DNA of 64,000 nucleotides from Gentiana macrophylla (GCA_026214975.1 JAOBSW010001213.1:31492-95491), one strand, 5' to 3'. Positions 45,996 to 58,600 are shown, numbered from the stretch's first letter. Program-made: numbers and translations. Notes: generated by a model from the letters alone, not told the origin.

Positions 45996-46179
45996 ATTCA
46001 TTGTGTTGCACGGTGAATTTCTTGAACCAATCTTGGTGGTGGGGATTGAGCCCCTTGTTTTTTCTTGCTCTATTTTAAAGGTGTGCTCAATTCTTATGAT
46101 GTGTGTAGAGAGACACAATGGTTTGCTCTCCTTTGGTATAACTATCCTTAGTATTGTTGGGGGTAGAAGGTCGAACTAA

Positions 46180-48275
46180 GGACTTTAAACTTGAATGTTT
46201 TAGATAGATGTTTTTATTTTTGTTAAAAATAAAAGTGGATGAAAGTTTTTTAATTGCCATGGTCTTGATGCTATTGAGCAAAAGATGTGCAATTTTTTTT
46301 CTTTCATTCCACTCGTGCTTTGTTGCTTTTCTTTTAGTTTCTTAATAAGTCAAGCCAATGACGTAAAACAAAGGCGCTTGTGGGAGACAACCCGAATTTC
46401 TTTGTTTGGAAGTAATAGGAGTGAGTCTTAGGTAAAATAGTGAATAATTTTGGCCTAGGATAAGAGCTTTCGAGTGGAAAATTCCCGTTTGATCCCTTGA
46501 CCGGACTTGGATTGGTATCACTTTGACCCGTTTTGGTCCTTATTTTATACATGGATGATTGTTTCTCTTTTAATTATCTTTTCATCTCATGTGATTCGAG
46601 TTCGTTACCTTCGGTTATACTATGATAGTGTATGTGACATTGATTATTTTTCTTATTTCTTGATATCTATTGCTTTCTTTGGAGCACGAGGTTGTTCCCC
46701 GTGCATGTGTTTTCATGGTTTCTTTGTTTCATGGCTTTAGGTACTTGAGATGGAGCTTCATGGAGGTGTCGTGGATTCGCGCTTTCGACGGGGTTAAGCT
46801 AAGCCTTCTTTCTCCTTTATCATTCACACATTGAGGACAAGTGTTGCATTTAAAGTGTGGGTGGTAGGCTTAGCTATGATATGTGCTTCATTGATATTTT
46901 AGCCATTGTGTTGTATGCTTATCGTTTGGTCACTTCTTTAGTAAAATTGAGCAATTTTAAAAAAATTCATGGACTTGATGTTGCATTAGTATGTTGAGCC
47001 TTAGCGTTGATATGATAAATGGTTTAGTGAATGTTTGAATGCATGTTACTTGGCTTACTACCTTATCTTGAATAGGATTTTCATGCACGATAGCTTCAAT
47101 TTCATGCACCATGGTAACTAGTGACCAATTATGGTAGGCGTAGGCATAATTCGGCTACCTAGAACTCATATCATTAACTTCGAGACGAAATAGAAAGGCC
47201 AACTTTGGTAGAGTTTGGGATGAAAGTTATGGCATTTCTTTGACTAACCGTGAGCCAAATAGCCATCCCGGGACATATTCCACGGTAACCCCTCTAAGCC
47301 TTGGTAGGATGGTTAGACCCCTATCCGACACTTAACCGTTCGTATTTAGCCCGTAATTTCCCAACCTCGAGCCTTATTTGTGCTCTACATTCCCATGAAC
47401 ACCTACGAGTTGAACTTAATCTTTTCTTTTATCACACTTGCTTAGGCAAGTATGGGGTGGTAGAGTGGTGTGTATGTAGAGAGGAGTTGGTGTGTTTTGC
47501 GAGCTATGTCACGATTTGGAGGGTAGGAACTCGATTTATTTATTGTGTATGTGATGGCCTTTGACTCAAACCTGATAAAAATTCAAGTTCAAAAAAAAAA
47601 AAATCAAAGAAAGTTACAAAAAAAAAGTTATGAAAAGTAAATAAAATTTTGAGTCAAAGAAAGCCAAGTGTTCTAGGACTCATGTATTGACTTGCTTTTG
47701 TTATGTTGGTGTTTGGGATGAGTTTTTAGTGGAGAAACATGATTTCTTGTACATTTTTGCCTCGTTACACTTGAGACATAGTGCGATATGGCATTTTATT
47801 TCTTGGATCATGTTTTCTAGTTTCTTTTGAGTTAGAGAAGGGTAGAGATAGCTACGTTTTGTATTTTTACACCCCATGATTGAGCTTGCTCGTGTTTATC
47901 TCTTTGTTGTTTATTCCTTAGAAATTCCCTTCTGTTAGCCTCGTCCCTAGCCTAACGTTACAACCTTTCAAGTCCTACTCGACCTTGCTTAGCCTCGGTT
48001 TGGCCTCGATTAGTGGAGATGCTTATGAAGTATGAGCCTATGGTGTAGTCGCAATGACCTAGTATCCATAATCCAAACCGGTAAACCGTGGTAAATGTAA
48101 GACAAGCTATTCACACACACACATCCCGTTTCCTCGATAAGGTAGGGTTAAGTGGTATATATTTACTCTTTTACTTGTCGGTTATCTTTGATATGTGATT
48201 GGCTTGACTACGCATATAACGTTGACTCTTTGGATTCTTTTAAAGCGCTTATTTTGCTGCTGAGGCGAGCAAGCG
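46180..48275 (+). other. Non-coding internal region of the Athila-like element
   Basis: No open frame here matches pol or env. The segment includes short strings such as caaaaaaaaaaaa near 47590 and ends in the polypurine tract. Such long non-coding 3' parts are common in Athila-like elements. Confidence 0.6.
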
Positions 48276-48289
48276 CTAAGTGGGGTGGT

Positions 48290-49939
48290 TGATGAGAGTC
48301 AATTTTACTATGCTTGGTGCATGTTTTAGCCCCCGTTTACGACACTTTTCGCTCATTCTAGGTAGTTTTATACCATATACAAAATCACATTGCACATCCA
48401 CCATGAGGTAAGCTGTCATCTAGATGGAAAACCTTGGCATTTTACGATGTTTTGGCCCTTTTTGAGACCTATTTATCTTGTGGAATTATGCTCGGTATGT
48501 GTTTGAATGTTTTGATACAGGAAATAGGTGACTCATGAACCAGGAAGTTAAGGCACGAGGCTTAGAAAGATGAAACCTAAGCCCGGGAATGGAAACGGAT
48601 CAAAAATAGTTAATGTTTTCGCCTTACATTCACTTTATCTGCAATTTGAGAAATGTTGAAGGCATTTTATGGACTTGTGGTCTTCATGAAAGTTGTAGAT
48701 AATTGAATGAGCTTTCTAATAGATTTTAAATCACTCAAATCTAAGCTCTACACGCAAAGATATTACTAGATTACTGAAGGTGTATCTGTCCAGGAATTTT
48801 GGCGCGCTTGAAGACTTTGGGTCGCGCCAAGTTGGAACAGAGCTCCCAGAATCATGAGAACCAGATTTTTGAAGGCGCCAAAGGCTTTGGGGCACGCGAA
48901 AATCACTTTTTCTGCATATTTTTGGCGCTTATAAATTGATTTTTTCTCCCCATTTCATAAAAACTCATACCTAGACTTAATTAGGACACCCTTAGGTCGA
49001 TTTTCTTCCATTTCTCCCTTAGATTAGCTCTTCTTTCACTCTTTCCCTTAGATTAAACACAATTTAGCACAGATTTTCTCTTCCTTGTTGGTGTTTTGAA
49101 GTCTTCTTCCCCAAGTGACAATGGGTTTGGATGAAGATTGATTCAACTTCAATTTCCTGCGTTTTGGTAACTAATCTTTCCTCTTTTCAGTTTTATGGCA
49201 TTAATCTCTTCTTTGATTTTTATTTCTTGCTTTATGATGAGTAGCTAAACTTTTCATAGCCAAATTATGTGAAGATTGAAGAAATCACCCTCTAATTGAT
49301 GAAATTGGGAATGGGTAGTGCTTAATTGATGTTGTATCGGCGAATTTGTGTCTTAAAACTTGTTCTTAATGCTTGAATTAATTTGTACACCTAGTTCATG
49401 AACTCACACACCACTTTTATAAATGTATGTTGCGAAGGGTGTGGGAAAAGGGTTTTAAGATCGTTATCTACAATTGGTGAGTTGTTTAGATCGATTGGGT
49501 AACGAGGTTTGTCGTGTAAATCAGCGGCTCTAGTTCTTAATCTTGTTTGATCAGTTAAATCCTTAAAGGTGGGTGTTGAACCGGGCAAAGGGTACTAGGT
49601 TGTTGAATGGCGTCTAATACTATTTTAGGAGTTTGCACCCATGAAGCAGTCGATATAAGCATTAGGATGGTTGGTTGGTAGTTTCCATTCCCAAATAATC
49701 GATTAGAGGCGAAAGTATTCAATTGGATCGTGATTTGGTTGTCTCTTTTCTTTTATCTCTAGTTTAAATATCGTTTTAGCATAATCAAAACTTGAACACA
49801 CTTGATTAATCTAAACTAAGTATGAGAATGACTTTGGTATTCGATTGATTCTCCGTGGGATACGACATTGCTCACCTCTATAGTGCTTCCGACCCGGTAC
49901 TCTGCCGGTTAAGGTTGGTCGTTGCTATTTTGGTCATCA
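48290..49939 (+). repeat. 3' LTR of Athila-like element
   Basis: It matches the 5' LTR throughout but with numerous 1-4 base indels and substitutions. Confidence 0.9.
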
Positions 49940-50222
49940 TGGACCCAGAAAAAAATCTCAGTGGGGGCACCAGAACAAATTCGAAAGGCGAGTGGAGCAT
50001 CAATAGTGTTTTTTACATTTTTTACCTATAAAAACACGTCGATTTTCGGATCTCAGTGGGGGCCATGCACCCCCTCTTTAGAGCTGGGTCCGTCCCTGGC
50101 TCTGATACCTTAAAAATGATTCCGTAAGTTCTGATACCTTAAAAAATCAGAATAGTTATCGCCTCTGCTATGCATAAAGAAAATCGGAATAGTTAACGGA
50201 AGACTTGAACTTCTTGTTTTTA

Positions 50223-50825
50223 TTGAAGGGTGAACAGTAGAATTACGACCAGCATTTATAGTAAATTCTTTTTTTTGAATTCAATTTATAGTAAATTCTT
50301 AGACTCAAAGATAATGACTATCTTAAATGACTACATATTTAAAACAATAATCTAAATAATCTATTTAAACTAAAGGGACAAGTGGAATTAAGGACAAAAA
50401 TGTAGGAGAAATTGTCAAAAAGAACAAGTGAAATGAAAAATGGTGAAAATGACAAAAGACATTTAAAATGATGAAATTACCCTCATAAATTTAACGACTT
50501 CAATTCCACTGTCAAGTAAATCCACAAAAAATAATCCACTAAAACATTTTAATATCCAAAAATCTACTGCTAAACAAATCCACTAAAACAAAAGCAAAAA
50601 CAAAAAACATAAGAATGACATATTCGTCTAGTGGAATGATAATTTATCATTTTTACAATTTTCCAATTCCACTGGACTAAATACCTATTTCCATTTAAAA
50701 TTTGTCCTTTTTAACATTTATCTATAAACTAAATCTATATTGAAGGGTGAACAGTAGAAGTACCCCAGCATTTATAGTAAAGTCTTAGACTAAAAGATAA
50801 TGACTATCTTAAATGACTACATATA
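50223..50825. repeat. Direct duplication of about 110 bp around a GGACAA-rich segment
   Basis: The string tattgaagggtgaacagtagaa...gactatcttaaatgactacatat occurs at 50223-50345 (with a short internal duplication) and 50740-50825. Between them lies sequence with gggacaagtggaatt on the left and aatttgtcctttt on the right, which may be inverted ends of a MITE. No coding. Confidence 0.55.
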
Positions 50826-51169
50826 CATCTAATTTTTAAAAAAATAATCTATTTAAACTATATCTACTTATTTCTTTATATAATAATTTCTCCATTTCTT
50901 CTTTTGGTTTCATTCGTATCTCTTTGTCGGTTTGTCTTCTAATAATATCTTTTAATTCTTATAAAAAAAACTACGGGTGGTGGGCCTAAAGGACAAAATA
51001 AGATTCAAAATGATGAAACAGGACAAAAAAAATAAAATTTGGTTGACAAGGACAAAAAAAATAGAGATGTACAAAAACACCCTTAATGATAATGTAAGAT
51101 ATTTTTTATTTTTCACAGGAAAATCGGGTAAATAAATGCACTAAATTTTATTCATTTAATTCTTAGAAA

Positions 51170-51420
51170 GATGGGGAGTTTTGTATCGGGAAACATAGGA
51201 GAGTTAACTGCCACCGGAAATCTCGGCCACTAAATCCGCCATCCCTGAATGTGTTGATACAGAGGAAGTTGAACTGGAAAAAAGAGTCCAATACACTCAG
51301 GGATCCTCACGCTCTGATTTAATTCCGGTTGTAAATTAAAACCGATATTTTCCGCGAGCAAGAATCCCATTGAAGGAGGATATGGCGAAAAGGCAAGCGG
51401 AAAAGAAGTAACACCGAGTA
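51170..51420 (+). other. Possible first exon region of a coiled-coil gene
   Basis: After ATG 51382 the strand reads MAKRQAEKK then stop. The donor-like gagtaagtg follows near 51416. Linked only by proximity to the coiled-coil fragment at 52440. Weak. Confidence 0.2.
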
Positions 51421-51839
51421 AGTGTCAATTATCTTCTCATACGACCAAAAATCGAGAAATGTTTGCTTCAAATTCCATTTCGATATGAATAAATTTGCGT
51501 TGGCACTGTGAGAAAATCAAATTTTCTTGATCGATTGGAAATTTGTTAAAATAGGGTTTTAATTTGAATCAATTCCCAATATTCTAAATTGAGTTCGAAT
51601 ATTACAAAGCGATTAGTGCATGTCGATTAGAATTACTCAGAAATCAATTGCGTAGTTGGCTTTTCATCCACAGAACCATTTCTAATACATAGTGGATACG
51701 GTGATGATTTTTTTACGGATGTTACTCCGTTCATCGTTGACTTACTACATTCAATGCAATTGTAGCGTGTGTTTCTACATATCGTGTGTGAATTTACAAC
51801 TTGTCTTGGGTGATAGCTAATTGAAATCAAGTGGTAGTT

Positions 51840-52340
51840 ACATGAAAGTGTTTTACATGTGTTACTACGTCGATAAGTGAGTTACAACATTTGAACAAAA
51901 TTTATCTTGTGTGTTTTTACATACCAGTGTTTTCGGTGTGTGAACTTTCAACTTGTGTTGGGTGATACCAATGGAAATCACGTTTTAGTTACGATTTTTT
52001 TAACATGAGTTACTATGTCCATCGGTGAGTTACTACATTTCAATTTAAGCGGTCTTTGTGTGTTTTTACATATCACTTGTGTTCGATTGTGTGAATTTAG
52101 AACTGTCTTCTCTACTTACCTAATGGAAAGTTCTGCATGTGCTTGATGAAAATCATGTGTTAATACACAAATGGGATCGTGTTAGGCAAGAATAGTTACT
52201 ACATTTTTTGACATGTTACTACTTTATTTGAATTGTTACTACATTTTTTTGAATTGGCACTACCATTTTTGGACTGCAACTACAATTGTGTGCATTGTTG
52301 CTACAATTTTTGAATTGTTACTACATTATTTCGAAGTGGA
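51840..52340 (+). repeat. Degenerate gttactacattt-type repeats
   Basis: Over about 500 bp the string gttactacattt, with variants (gttactacg, gttacaacattt, ggcactaccattttt, gttgctacaattttt), recurs at intervals of about 20-45 bp, all on one strand. It lies between a possible first exon (51382) and the coiled-coil exon (52440). It is not a clean microsatellite. Confidence 0.6.
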
Positions 52341-52439
52341 ATGTGTAGTATTACACTAGTGAATGCATGACACTCGATTTGTAATTAAGTTTTCGATGAT
52401 TTGATGATTTTTTTGAAATCCATGCGTGCAGATACCGGA

Positions 52440-52823
52440 CATGATCAGTCATCCTGACTTTCAGATGATGCAAGTAAAAATGGAGCAGTGAAAGTGATAA
52501 CAAGAAGCTTGCGACCGAAGTGGAGAGATTAAAGTTTGATCAATTCGGCGAGATTGAAAAAGCGAATGACTTGGATGAGGAATGTAGGGGTCTCGAATGG
52601 ACTTGGATAAGCGGACCGCGAGAAAGCCGAATTGGATTTGGAAATCGAAGCTTTGAAGAATAGTAAGAACAGGATGAAGGATGAATTGGAATTGGAAATC
52701 AATTCATTTTTTTTTCCTTCTGTTTTATTGAACTATTTTCAGATTTTTATGGTTTATTCGAATGCTAGCAATGGGAATCGATCTTCCGTTTTGTTCTTCT
52801 TAACTTCCAATATGTGGAGTTGA
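52440..52823 (+). pseudogene. Coiled-coil protein fragment, unrecognised
   Basis: Allowing two small frameshifts, the strand reads KKLATEVERLKFDQFGEIEKAN, DLDEECRGLE and ELDLEIEALKNSKNRMKDELELEIN, a long heptad-type coiled coil, followed by a hydrophobic stretch (PSVLLNYFQIFMV). An acceptor-like site (gtgcag) precedes it near 52430. Several plant zinc-finger (GRF-type) proteins end in a coiled coil and membrane segment like this, but no zinc finger is visible, so the identity is open. Confidence 0.35.
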
Positions 52824-53340
52824 TAATGGCATGAAAATAGGACACTGTCTGATTTGCAGTTATTCAAAAGGATTGTTTTTCAAAAAAAAAAAAAGATTTT
52901 TTTCATTTCTTAAAAATAAAAAACGCCAATTGTAATAAATGTAGTAAATATTAGAAAATTGAAAATTAAGGGTATTTTTAGATATCATTCTTTCATCATT
53001 TACAATTAAGTGTGATTCTTTTTGCCTTTTTTCACAAATAAGATATAAACTCGTCATTTACGACATTTTCCTAATAAAATTATAACATGGCGTAGAGGCC
53101 AGGTGTTGAACCTAACTATAAAAATGATATATAAAAAGTATAACAATGTTTTTTATTTTAGTGAAAGAATTGTCGTAGGCTTGAAGGGCAAGAAACGTGT
53201 AAAATCGTCCTATTAGAGCAAACAGTAGCCGATCTCTTCCGGAAAACAAACTAAAAAATCAAACTTTTTAATCGTCCAGCAAAATTTGAATTTCTAGGGT
53301 TCTTGCTAATTTCTTCATCATAATATATATATAATGTCAG

Positions 53341-53596
53341 CAGGGGCGGCTCCACCCACAAGCTTGTGGGTGCGGCCGACCCCCTAAAAAATTTTTTTTT
53401 TTTAACTACAGTGGAGATTTTTTTAATAAGCGATATATCATGCCATGAAGCGACCTTATTTTTATGCATCGACCCCTATTTTTATCTTTACTCTATAATT
53501 ACATATACTGAGGTAAATATACAAATATATGTGTGATCATGGAAAAAAATTGATAAATTTCCACCCCCTTGTCAAAATTCCTGTGGCCCTTTACAG
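53341..53596. mobile_element. hAT-type MITE inserted at the start codon of copy 3
   Basis: It starts caggggcggctcc and ends in a decayed inverse (attcctgtggccctttacag). The flanks aatgtcag (53333-53340) and aatgtcgg (53597-53604) are an 8-bp TSD with one change. The duplicated bases include the ATG, so the start codon is present on both sides and the downstream copy is still joined to the gene. Confidence 0.75.
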
Positions 53597-53597
53597 A

Positions 53598-54300
53598 ATG
53601 TCGGGAAAGAAAGCAATTACAACGTTGATGGCGCCGCTTCGGTATGATTTAAATATCTTTGTCAATTTTAATGCCGATGTTTCATATACTCTCTGTTTTT
53701 TTAGCATGGATATTGAACTATGTCCACGGGGCAGAATTATTCATCCAATAGCAGTGGGTGTAACATAATTGGGCGGCGCTATATTCACTCCACGGGGCCT
53801 TCATCACGACCTTTGTTTGATGGCGGAGATATAATTGGGCGGCGGTGCTATATTCATGGCGCCGCCACGGCTTTCTCACGCGACCTTTGTTTGGTGGCTA
53901 TGGTGCTCGTTCTTATTGCAGGTTTATTAATTTTGTTTTTCTTGATTTTTATTAATTTCTAGGTGCTCGTTCTTAATCCTTATATTGAAGTAGTTAATTA
54001 TTTGAGAGACTGTCTAAAGAAGTTGTGTGTTAGATTTTCTTTGGTGGGCCATGCCTTTCGTCATACACGGCCACCACGCAATACTTCAGATTAGTCGAAT
54101 TGGTTCGAGGATACTTGGGGTCTTTAAGTTGAAGGATACTTAGAGATGTGCGTAGAGCTTCAATTTAGGTGAAAATGAAAACTTAGTGTTGTAATTTGAT
54201 CTAATTAGCGTCCTCCATTGCCGATGATCTTTGGCGTGGCGAAATTTTGATCGGATTTTGCAAACGTGCCATTGAAGTTAGGAGAATTTCGATGACGTTA
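53598..54300 (+). pseudogene. SGKK-family gene copy 3, exons 1-2 only
   Basis: Exon 1 is 53598-53641 (MSGKKAITTLMAPLR). Exon 2 is about 53735-53921, with both internal repeats (GRRYIHSTGPSSRPLFDGG and GRRCYIHGAATAF) but with a deletion of about 36 nt after RPLFGG shared with copy 4. The first base of exon 2 is missing relative to copies 1 and 2, so the frame breaks into a stop (GVT*). Intron 2 continues to about 54300 and then stops matching. Exons 3-5 are absent. The leader lies before the MITE at 53177-53332. Confidence 0.65.
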
Positions 54301-54424
54301 AAATTGCAAAATTAGTTTTTAAGTTGGATTTAAAATGGACTTTACGACCGGTGTGATTCTTTTTGTCTTTTTTCATAAATAAGATATAAACTCGTCATTT
54401 CTGACATTTTCCTAATAAAATTTT

Positions 54425-54720
54425 GGGGAATGAGGGGAAGGACAAAAATATTTCATCAATTGAGTAGAAGGACGCTTTTTGAAACTTTTGCATAAAGGAC
54501 AAAACTATTTATTCATTATCGAAATTCACTTGTGTTCGAAATTCACTTTATTTAAATTCAACCATCAAAATTCACTAATTTTCAAAATTCATTGTCGAGA
54601 TTCACCGATTTTTGGGATTCACTATCAAAATTCATTCATCGAAATTCATGATTTTGGGATTCACTAGGAAGATTATTTGATTTTAAGGATTCATTGTTTG
54701 TCCTTACCATTATAAAATTA
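54425..54720 (+). repeat. AAGGACAAAA-flanked segment with degenerate AAATTCACT repeats
   Basis: The string aaattcact (variants gattcact, aaattcatt) is repeated about ten times at 54517-54690, between gaaggacaaaaa (left) and tttgtcctt (right). The inverted ends suggest a small MITE-like element, related to the ggacaa-rich DNA at 50390-51080. Confidence 0.5.
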
Positions 54721-55102
54721 TGCGATTGTCTTCTCTATATAAAAATATGTAGTTGTCACGATCTTAAAAATATTAAGATTATTGTCGCTTATCCCTAATT
54801 TTCCATAAAATTTTAACTGGCATTGAGACCAGTGTTCGAACCTAACTATAAAAAATAAAATAAAATAAGTATAACAATGTTTTTTATTTTAGTGAAAGAA
54901 TTGTCGTAGGCTTGAAGGGCAAGAAACGTGTAAAATCGTCCTATTAGAGCAAACAGTAGCCGATCTCTTCCGGAAAACAAACTAAAAAATCAAACTTTTC
55001 AATCGTCCAGCAAAATTTGAATTTCTAGGGTTCTTGCTAATTTCTTCATCATACTATATATAATGTCAGGAAAGAAAGCAATTACAACGTTGATGACGCC
55101 GC

Positions 55103-57057
55103 TGAAAGATTTAATAAAATAAAATGAATGAAAGGATATCTGTTTTATTCAATGATCAAATGTTGCTTCAAGATCACATTATTATATAGTGCTTTAATGA
55201 GATAAGAGAAACTATTTAAATTACAGATAAAATATAAATAATAAAATAGATAAGCTGCTAAATAAAAGTCAAATGAGGTTTGATAAGTTGCAACTTCTTC
55301 AAGCGTCTGCACCTTCTTATTTATCCTGTGAGTTCAAATCATGTAAGCCAGAGTTTATCTTAATGGCGCCCATAGGCGTGAGGAGTGAGGCGAAGTGGAA
55401 GCTTGTGCGAAAGGTACCGAATCTAGCTTTGGATAACCCATCGTAAAAACACCCGCAAGTTGGTCACGGAAGAGACATGCCTGAGAAGAACATCTGATTG
55501 AATACTTATGATCCTCTCATTTGCCATAAGTGAAATTCGGGATTGACAATTGTTGTAGGATTACCTAAATTTTTTTTTTTTTTTATCAATTGTAAATTTT
55601 GATGGGCACGGTTGAGAACTATCCACGAAACCCATCAAGTTATGGCTCTTAAGAAGCTGGAACCATTTGGGACATCCACGTGAGATAAATTTATTTAAAA
55701 AAGATAAAAGATAAAAATAATATTAAAAAAAAATAAAATAAAATAAAATTCAACAAAAACAATAATGTAGACCCGATTGTGTAGTCATTTCTTTGAGTCG
55801 CCACGGAGGTGAGGATCAAGCAGGAGAGAAATTGGAGGCAATTGAGGAGGAGGAATAGAATAGACAGGCAATTAAACTCCCAGGCATGACAGGACCCCGA
55901 TGACCGGCTAGTTGACCAAGGAGATAGCGAACAAGCCAATAGGGTCAAAATCGTCCAAAGCCGAAAGCGAGTGCAAAAGCGAAACATAATAGATAATAGA
56001 AAAGGCCACCGGCGGCGCGTCAAACGTTGGTGAGCAACTGAGCATTATATTCATGGTGTGTTTGGCAGGGCAGAGCCTGCACAAAGCAAAAACGGTTGGA
56101 GACGGAGGTGGGTGAGCAAGACTAAGATTCCATGGATGCAATCAGATCTGGAGATTCAGAGAGAGGGAGGGGAGGGAAGGAGAAGAATTCAGAGTGAAAG
56201 AGAAGCAATAGTTGTTTTTTTTTTTTTTTTTTTTTTTTTTTACATGAGAAAAGAGCCGGTCGAGAGATTGAGATGGACCGGAAAAATTGGGATTCGCCAT
56301 CGATCTTTGTGCGAGAATAGAAGTAGCAAAGAAGGAGAGAAATTGGAGACCGGAGAAGAAGGTTGCCGGAAAAAAAAAAAAATTTGAAGGCGGGTGAGGG
56401 TGGGGTTAGTATAGATTACGATAACGAACCCCACCCAAATGGTGTTCTTTATTATTGACCAGGATCTACGACGTTAGTGAAAGCTCTGATACCATGAAAG
56501 ATTTAATAAAATAAAATGAATGAAAGGATATCTATTTTATTCAATGATCAAATGTTGCCTTGATACATTATTATATAGTGCTTTAATGAGATAAGAGAAA
56601 CTATTTAAATTACGAGATAAAATATAAATAATAAAATAGATAAATGCTAAATAAAAGTCAAATGAGGTTTGATAAGTTGCAACTTCTTCAAGCGTGCACC
56701 TTCTTATTTATCTGTGAGTTCAAATCATGTAAGCTTGAGTTTATCTTATGGCGCCCATAGTAGCGTGGAGTGAGCGAAGTGGAAGCTTGTCCGGAAGAAA
56801 GAGTACGAGAATCTAGCTTTGGATAACCCATCGTAAAAACACCCCATAAGTTGGTCACCCCATTATTGTGCAAGTGTTGGCCTCTTTCTTGGCCTTGAGT
56901 GCCTAGGCCCACACTTGAGGCGTGTTAAAGTATCCCACATTGGGAACTTGTGATAGTGTAACCCACCATATTAAGAGATGGACTTCCCTCACCTCACAAC
57001 CTAGGTTTTGGGGATGAGGCCCCTCCTCTTATATGGGTTTGGGTCTAGATTTTTACA
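55103..57057 (-). mobile_element. Non-autonomous LTR element (TRIM/LARD type) in exon 1 of copy 4
   Basis: TSD gccgc is at 55098-55102 and 57058-57062. LTRs start tgaaagatttaataaaata. The right one (56495-57057) is complete and ends tttttaca, while the left matches for about 370 bp and then diverges near 55475. The minus-strand PBS tggtatcagagc (56483-56494) abuts the right LTR. The internal 1 kb is non-coding, with an odd Phe/Leu-rich frame and a T tract. LTR string cccacattgggaac is common in plant TRIM-like LTRs. Confidence 0.8.
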
Positions 57058-57493
57058 GCCGCTTCGGTATGATTTAAATATCTTTGTCAATTTTAATGCC
57101 GATGTTTCATATACTCTCTCTGTTTTTGTTTTTTTTTTAGCATGGATATTGAACTATGTCCACGAGGCGGGGAATTATTCATCCAATAGCAGTGGGTGTA
57201 ACATAATTGGGCGGCGCTATATTCACTCCACAGGGCCTTCATCACGACCTTTGTTTGATGGCGGAGATATAATTGGGCGGCGGTGCTATATTCATGGCGC
57301 CATACGGTTTTCTCACCGCGACCTTTGTTTGGTGGCTATGGTGCTCGCTCTTATTGCAGGTTTATTAATTTTGTTTTTCTTGATTTTATTAATTTCTAGG
57401 TGCTCCGTTCTTAATCCATATATATATATATATTATTGAAGATGGAAGGTGAGTATAATAGGGAACTTGGAAAAGATTGAAACTAAGGGAGTG

Positions 57494-57869
57494 TGTTGGA
57501 ATGAGATATTATTAATGGAAGTATTTGAGAGTGGAAGATGGTAGGAAGATTTGATGGAAGTGACTTCTTTTATTACTTCAAAACTTCTTGATTTTTGCTT
57601 GATACAAACACTATGGCTTGGGTCCTATTTATAGTACTAGTCTTCAACTAGGATTGTTTTAGAGTCTTCCACCTTATTCTTTACTACCTTATTCTAGTGT
57701 CTTCCATACAAGATAATTTATAAACTCTCTAGAATTCTCCACACAAGTACATCCTACAACATAATTCTAGATTGACTCATACAAGTTTCTAGAACTTGGA
57801 CCTTAAGAACCTATTTAATTTTGGACTCTTTGAGAAATTAAGGCTCAAAATCAAGTTTACATTTCAACA
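57494..57869 (-). repeat. 3' LTR of copia B
   Basis: Starts tgttggaatgagata and ends catttcaaca. Matches 61940-62315 with only a few differences. Confidence 0.92.
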
Positions 57870-58190
57870 CCCCCTCTTAAACTTGATTTTCTTTACTCAA
57901 TCAAGTTTCTCATCTTCACAAAGACTTCTTGCTTAAGTGGTTTGTGAAGATGTCATACACCACGATCATGTGTCTTCACATACTCCACTTGCACATTCTT
58001 TCTTGCAATGCACTCCCTTATGTAGTGATAGCGCGTATCAATATGCTTACTTGAACATGATGGGTGGGTTTTTGGCCAAAGCTATAGGCGACTTGTTATC
58101 ACGCGAATAGTAGTTGGATCTTCTTGTGCCAAACCCAACTCCTTTTGCAGATTTCGTAGCGAGGCGCATGACAAACACATGAGGTAGCGG

Positions 58191-58600
58191 CTACATATTG
58201 CCTTCACATGAAGAAAGGGTGACTATCGGTTGTTTCTTTGACATCCATGTGAAAGTGGTGTCTCCATATAGAATGCGAAGCTTGATTGTACTCTTCACGG
58301 TCATCCACGTCTCAAGCCCAATCACTATCATTTGTAACCACAAGCTTGTACTTATGCGAAACCGAATAGTATAATCCATAATCTATCGTTCCTTTGAGAT
58401 ACGGAGAATTCTCTTTGCACTTTTCGAGTGAGTTATTGTTGGATTCTCCATGTAATGGCCTGATTACTCCAACCGCATAGAGAATGTCGGGTCTTGTACA
58501 AGTCAGAGTACCGTAAACTTCCAACCATGCTCTTAAAGTGTTGGGTCTATTCTCTACGATTTGTCGTATTTTGACAACTTGATTCACACTCTATCGGTGT
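58191..58600 (-). pseudogene. Copia B RNase H region
   Basis: Pieces read YGTLTCTRPDILYAVGVI, YLKGTIDYGLYYS, TNDSDWA (the DSDWAG motif) and FTWMSKKQPIVTLSSCEG, all characteristic of copia RNase H. Two overlapping frames show a frameshift near 58350. Confidence 0.85.

Larger units (their letters stand above)
43509..49939 (+). mobile_element. Short, non-autonomous Athila-like gypsy retrotransposon
   Basis: LTRs are at 43509-45166 and 48290-49939 (tgatgagagtc...ttttggtcatca). TSD tggac is at 43504-43508 and 49940-49944. The PBS tggcgccgttgccgggga (45174-45191) is the one used by Athila/Tat gypsy elements, and the polypurine tract aagtggggtggt precedes the right LTR. The internal part is only 3.1 kb and lacks protease, RT, RNase H and integrase, so the element would need a helper. 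Confidence 0.9.
43498..50098. mobile_element. hAT-type MITE split by a gypsy element
   Basis: The left piece (43498-43508) and right piece (49945-50098) join to cagtgatggacccag...ctgggtccgtccctg, with inverted ends of the form CAGnGAnGGACCCAG. TSD gctctgat (8 bp) is at 43490-43497 and 50099-50106. Net length is about 165 bp. It belongs to the same group as the MITEs at 9300 and 53341. Confidence 0.8.

Noticed and set aside
55691..56387. Leu/Phe-rich minus-strand and Arg/Glu-rich plus-strand open frames
   Set aside because: They lie in the non-coding interior of the TRIM/LARD element and show no retroviral motif.
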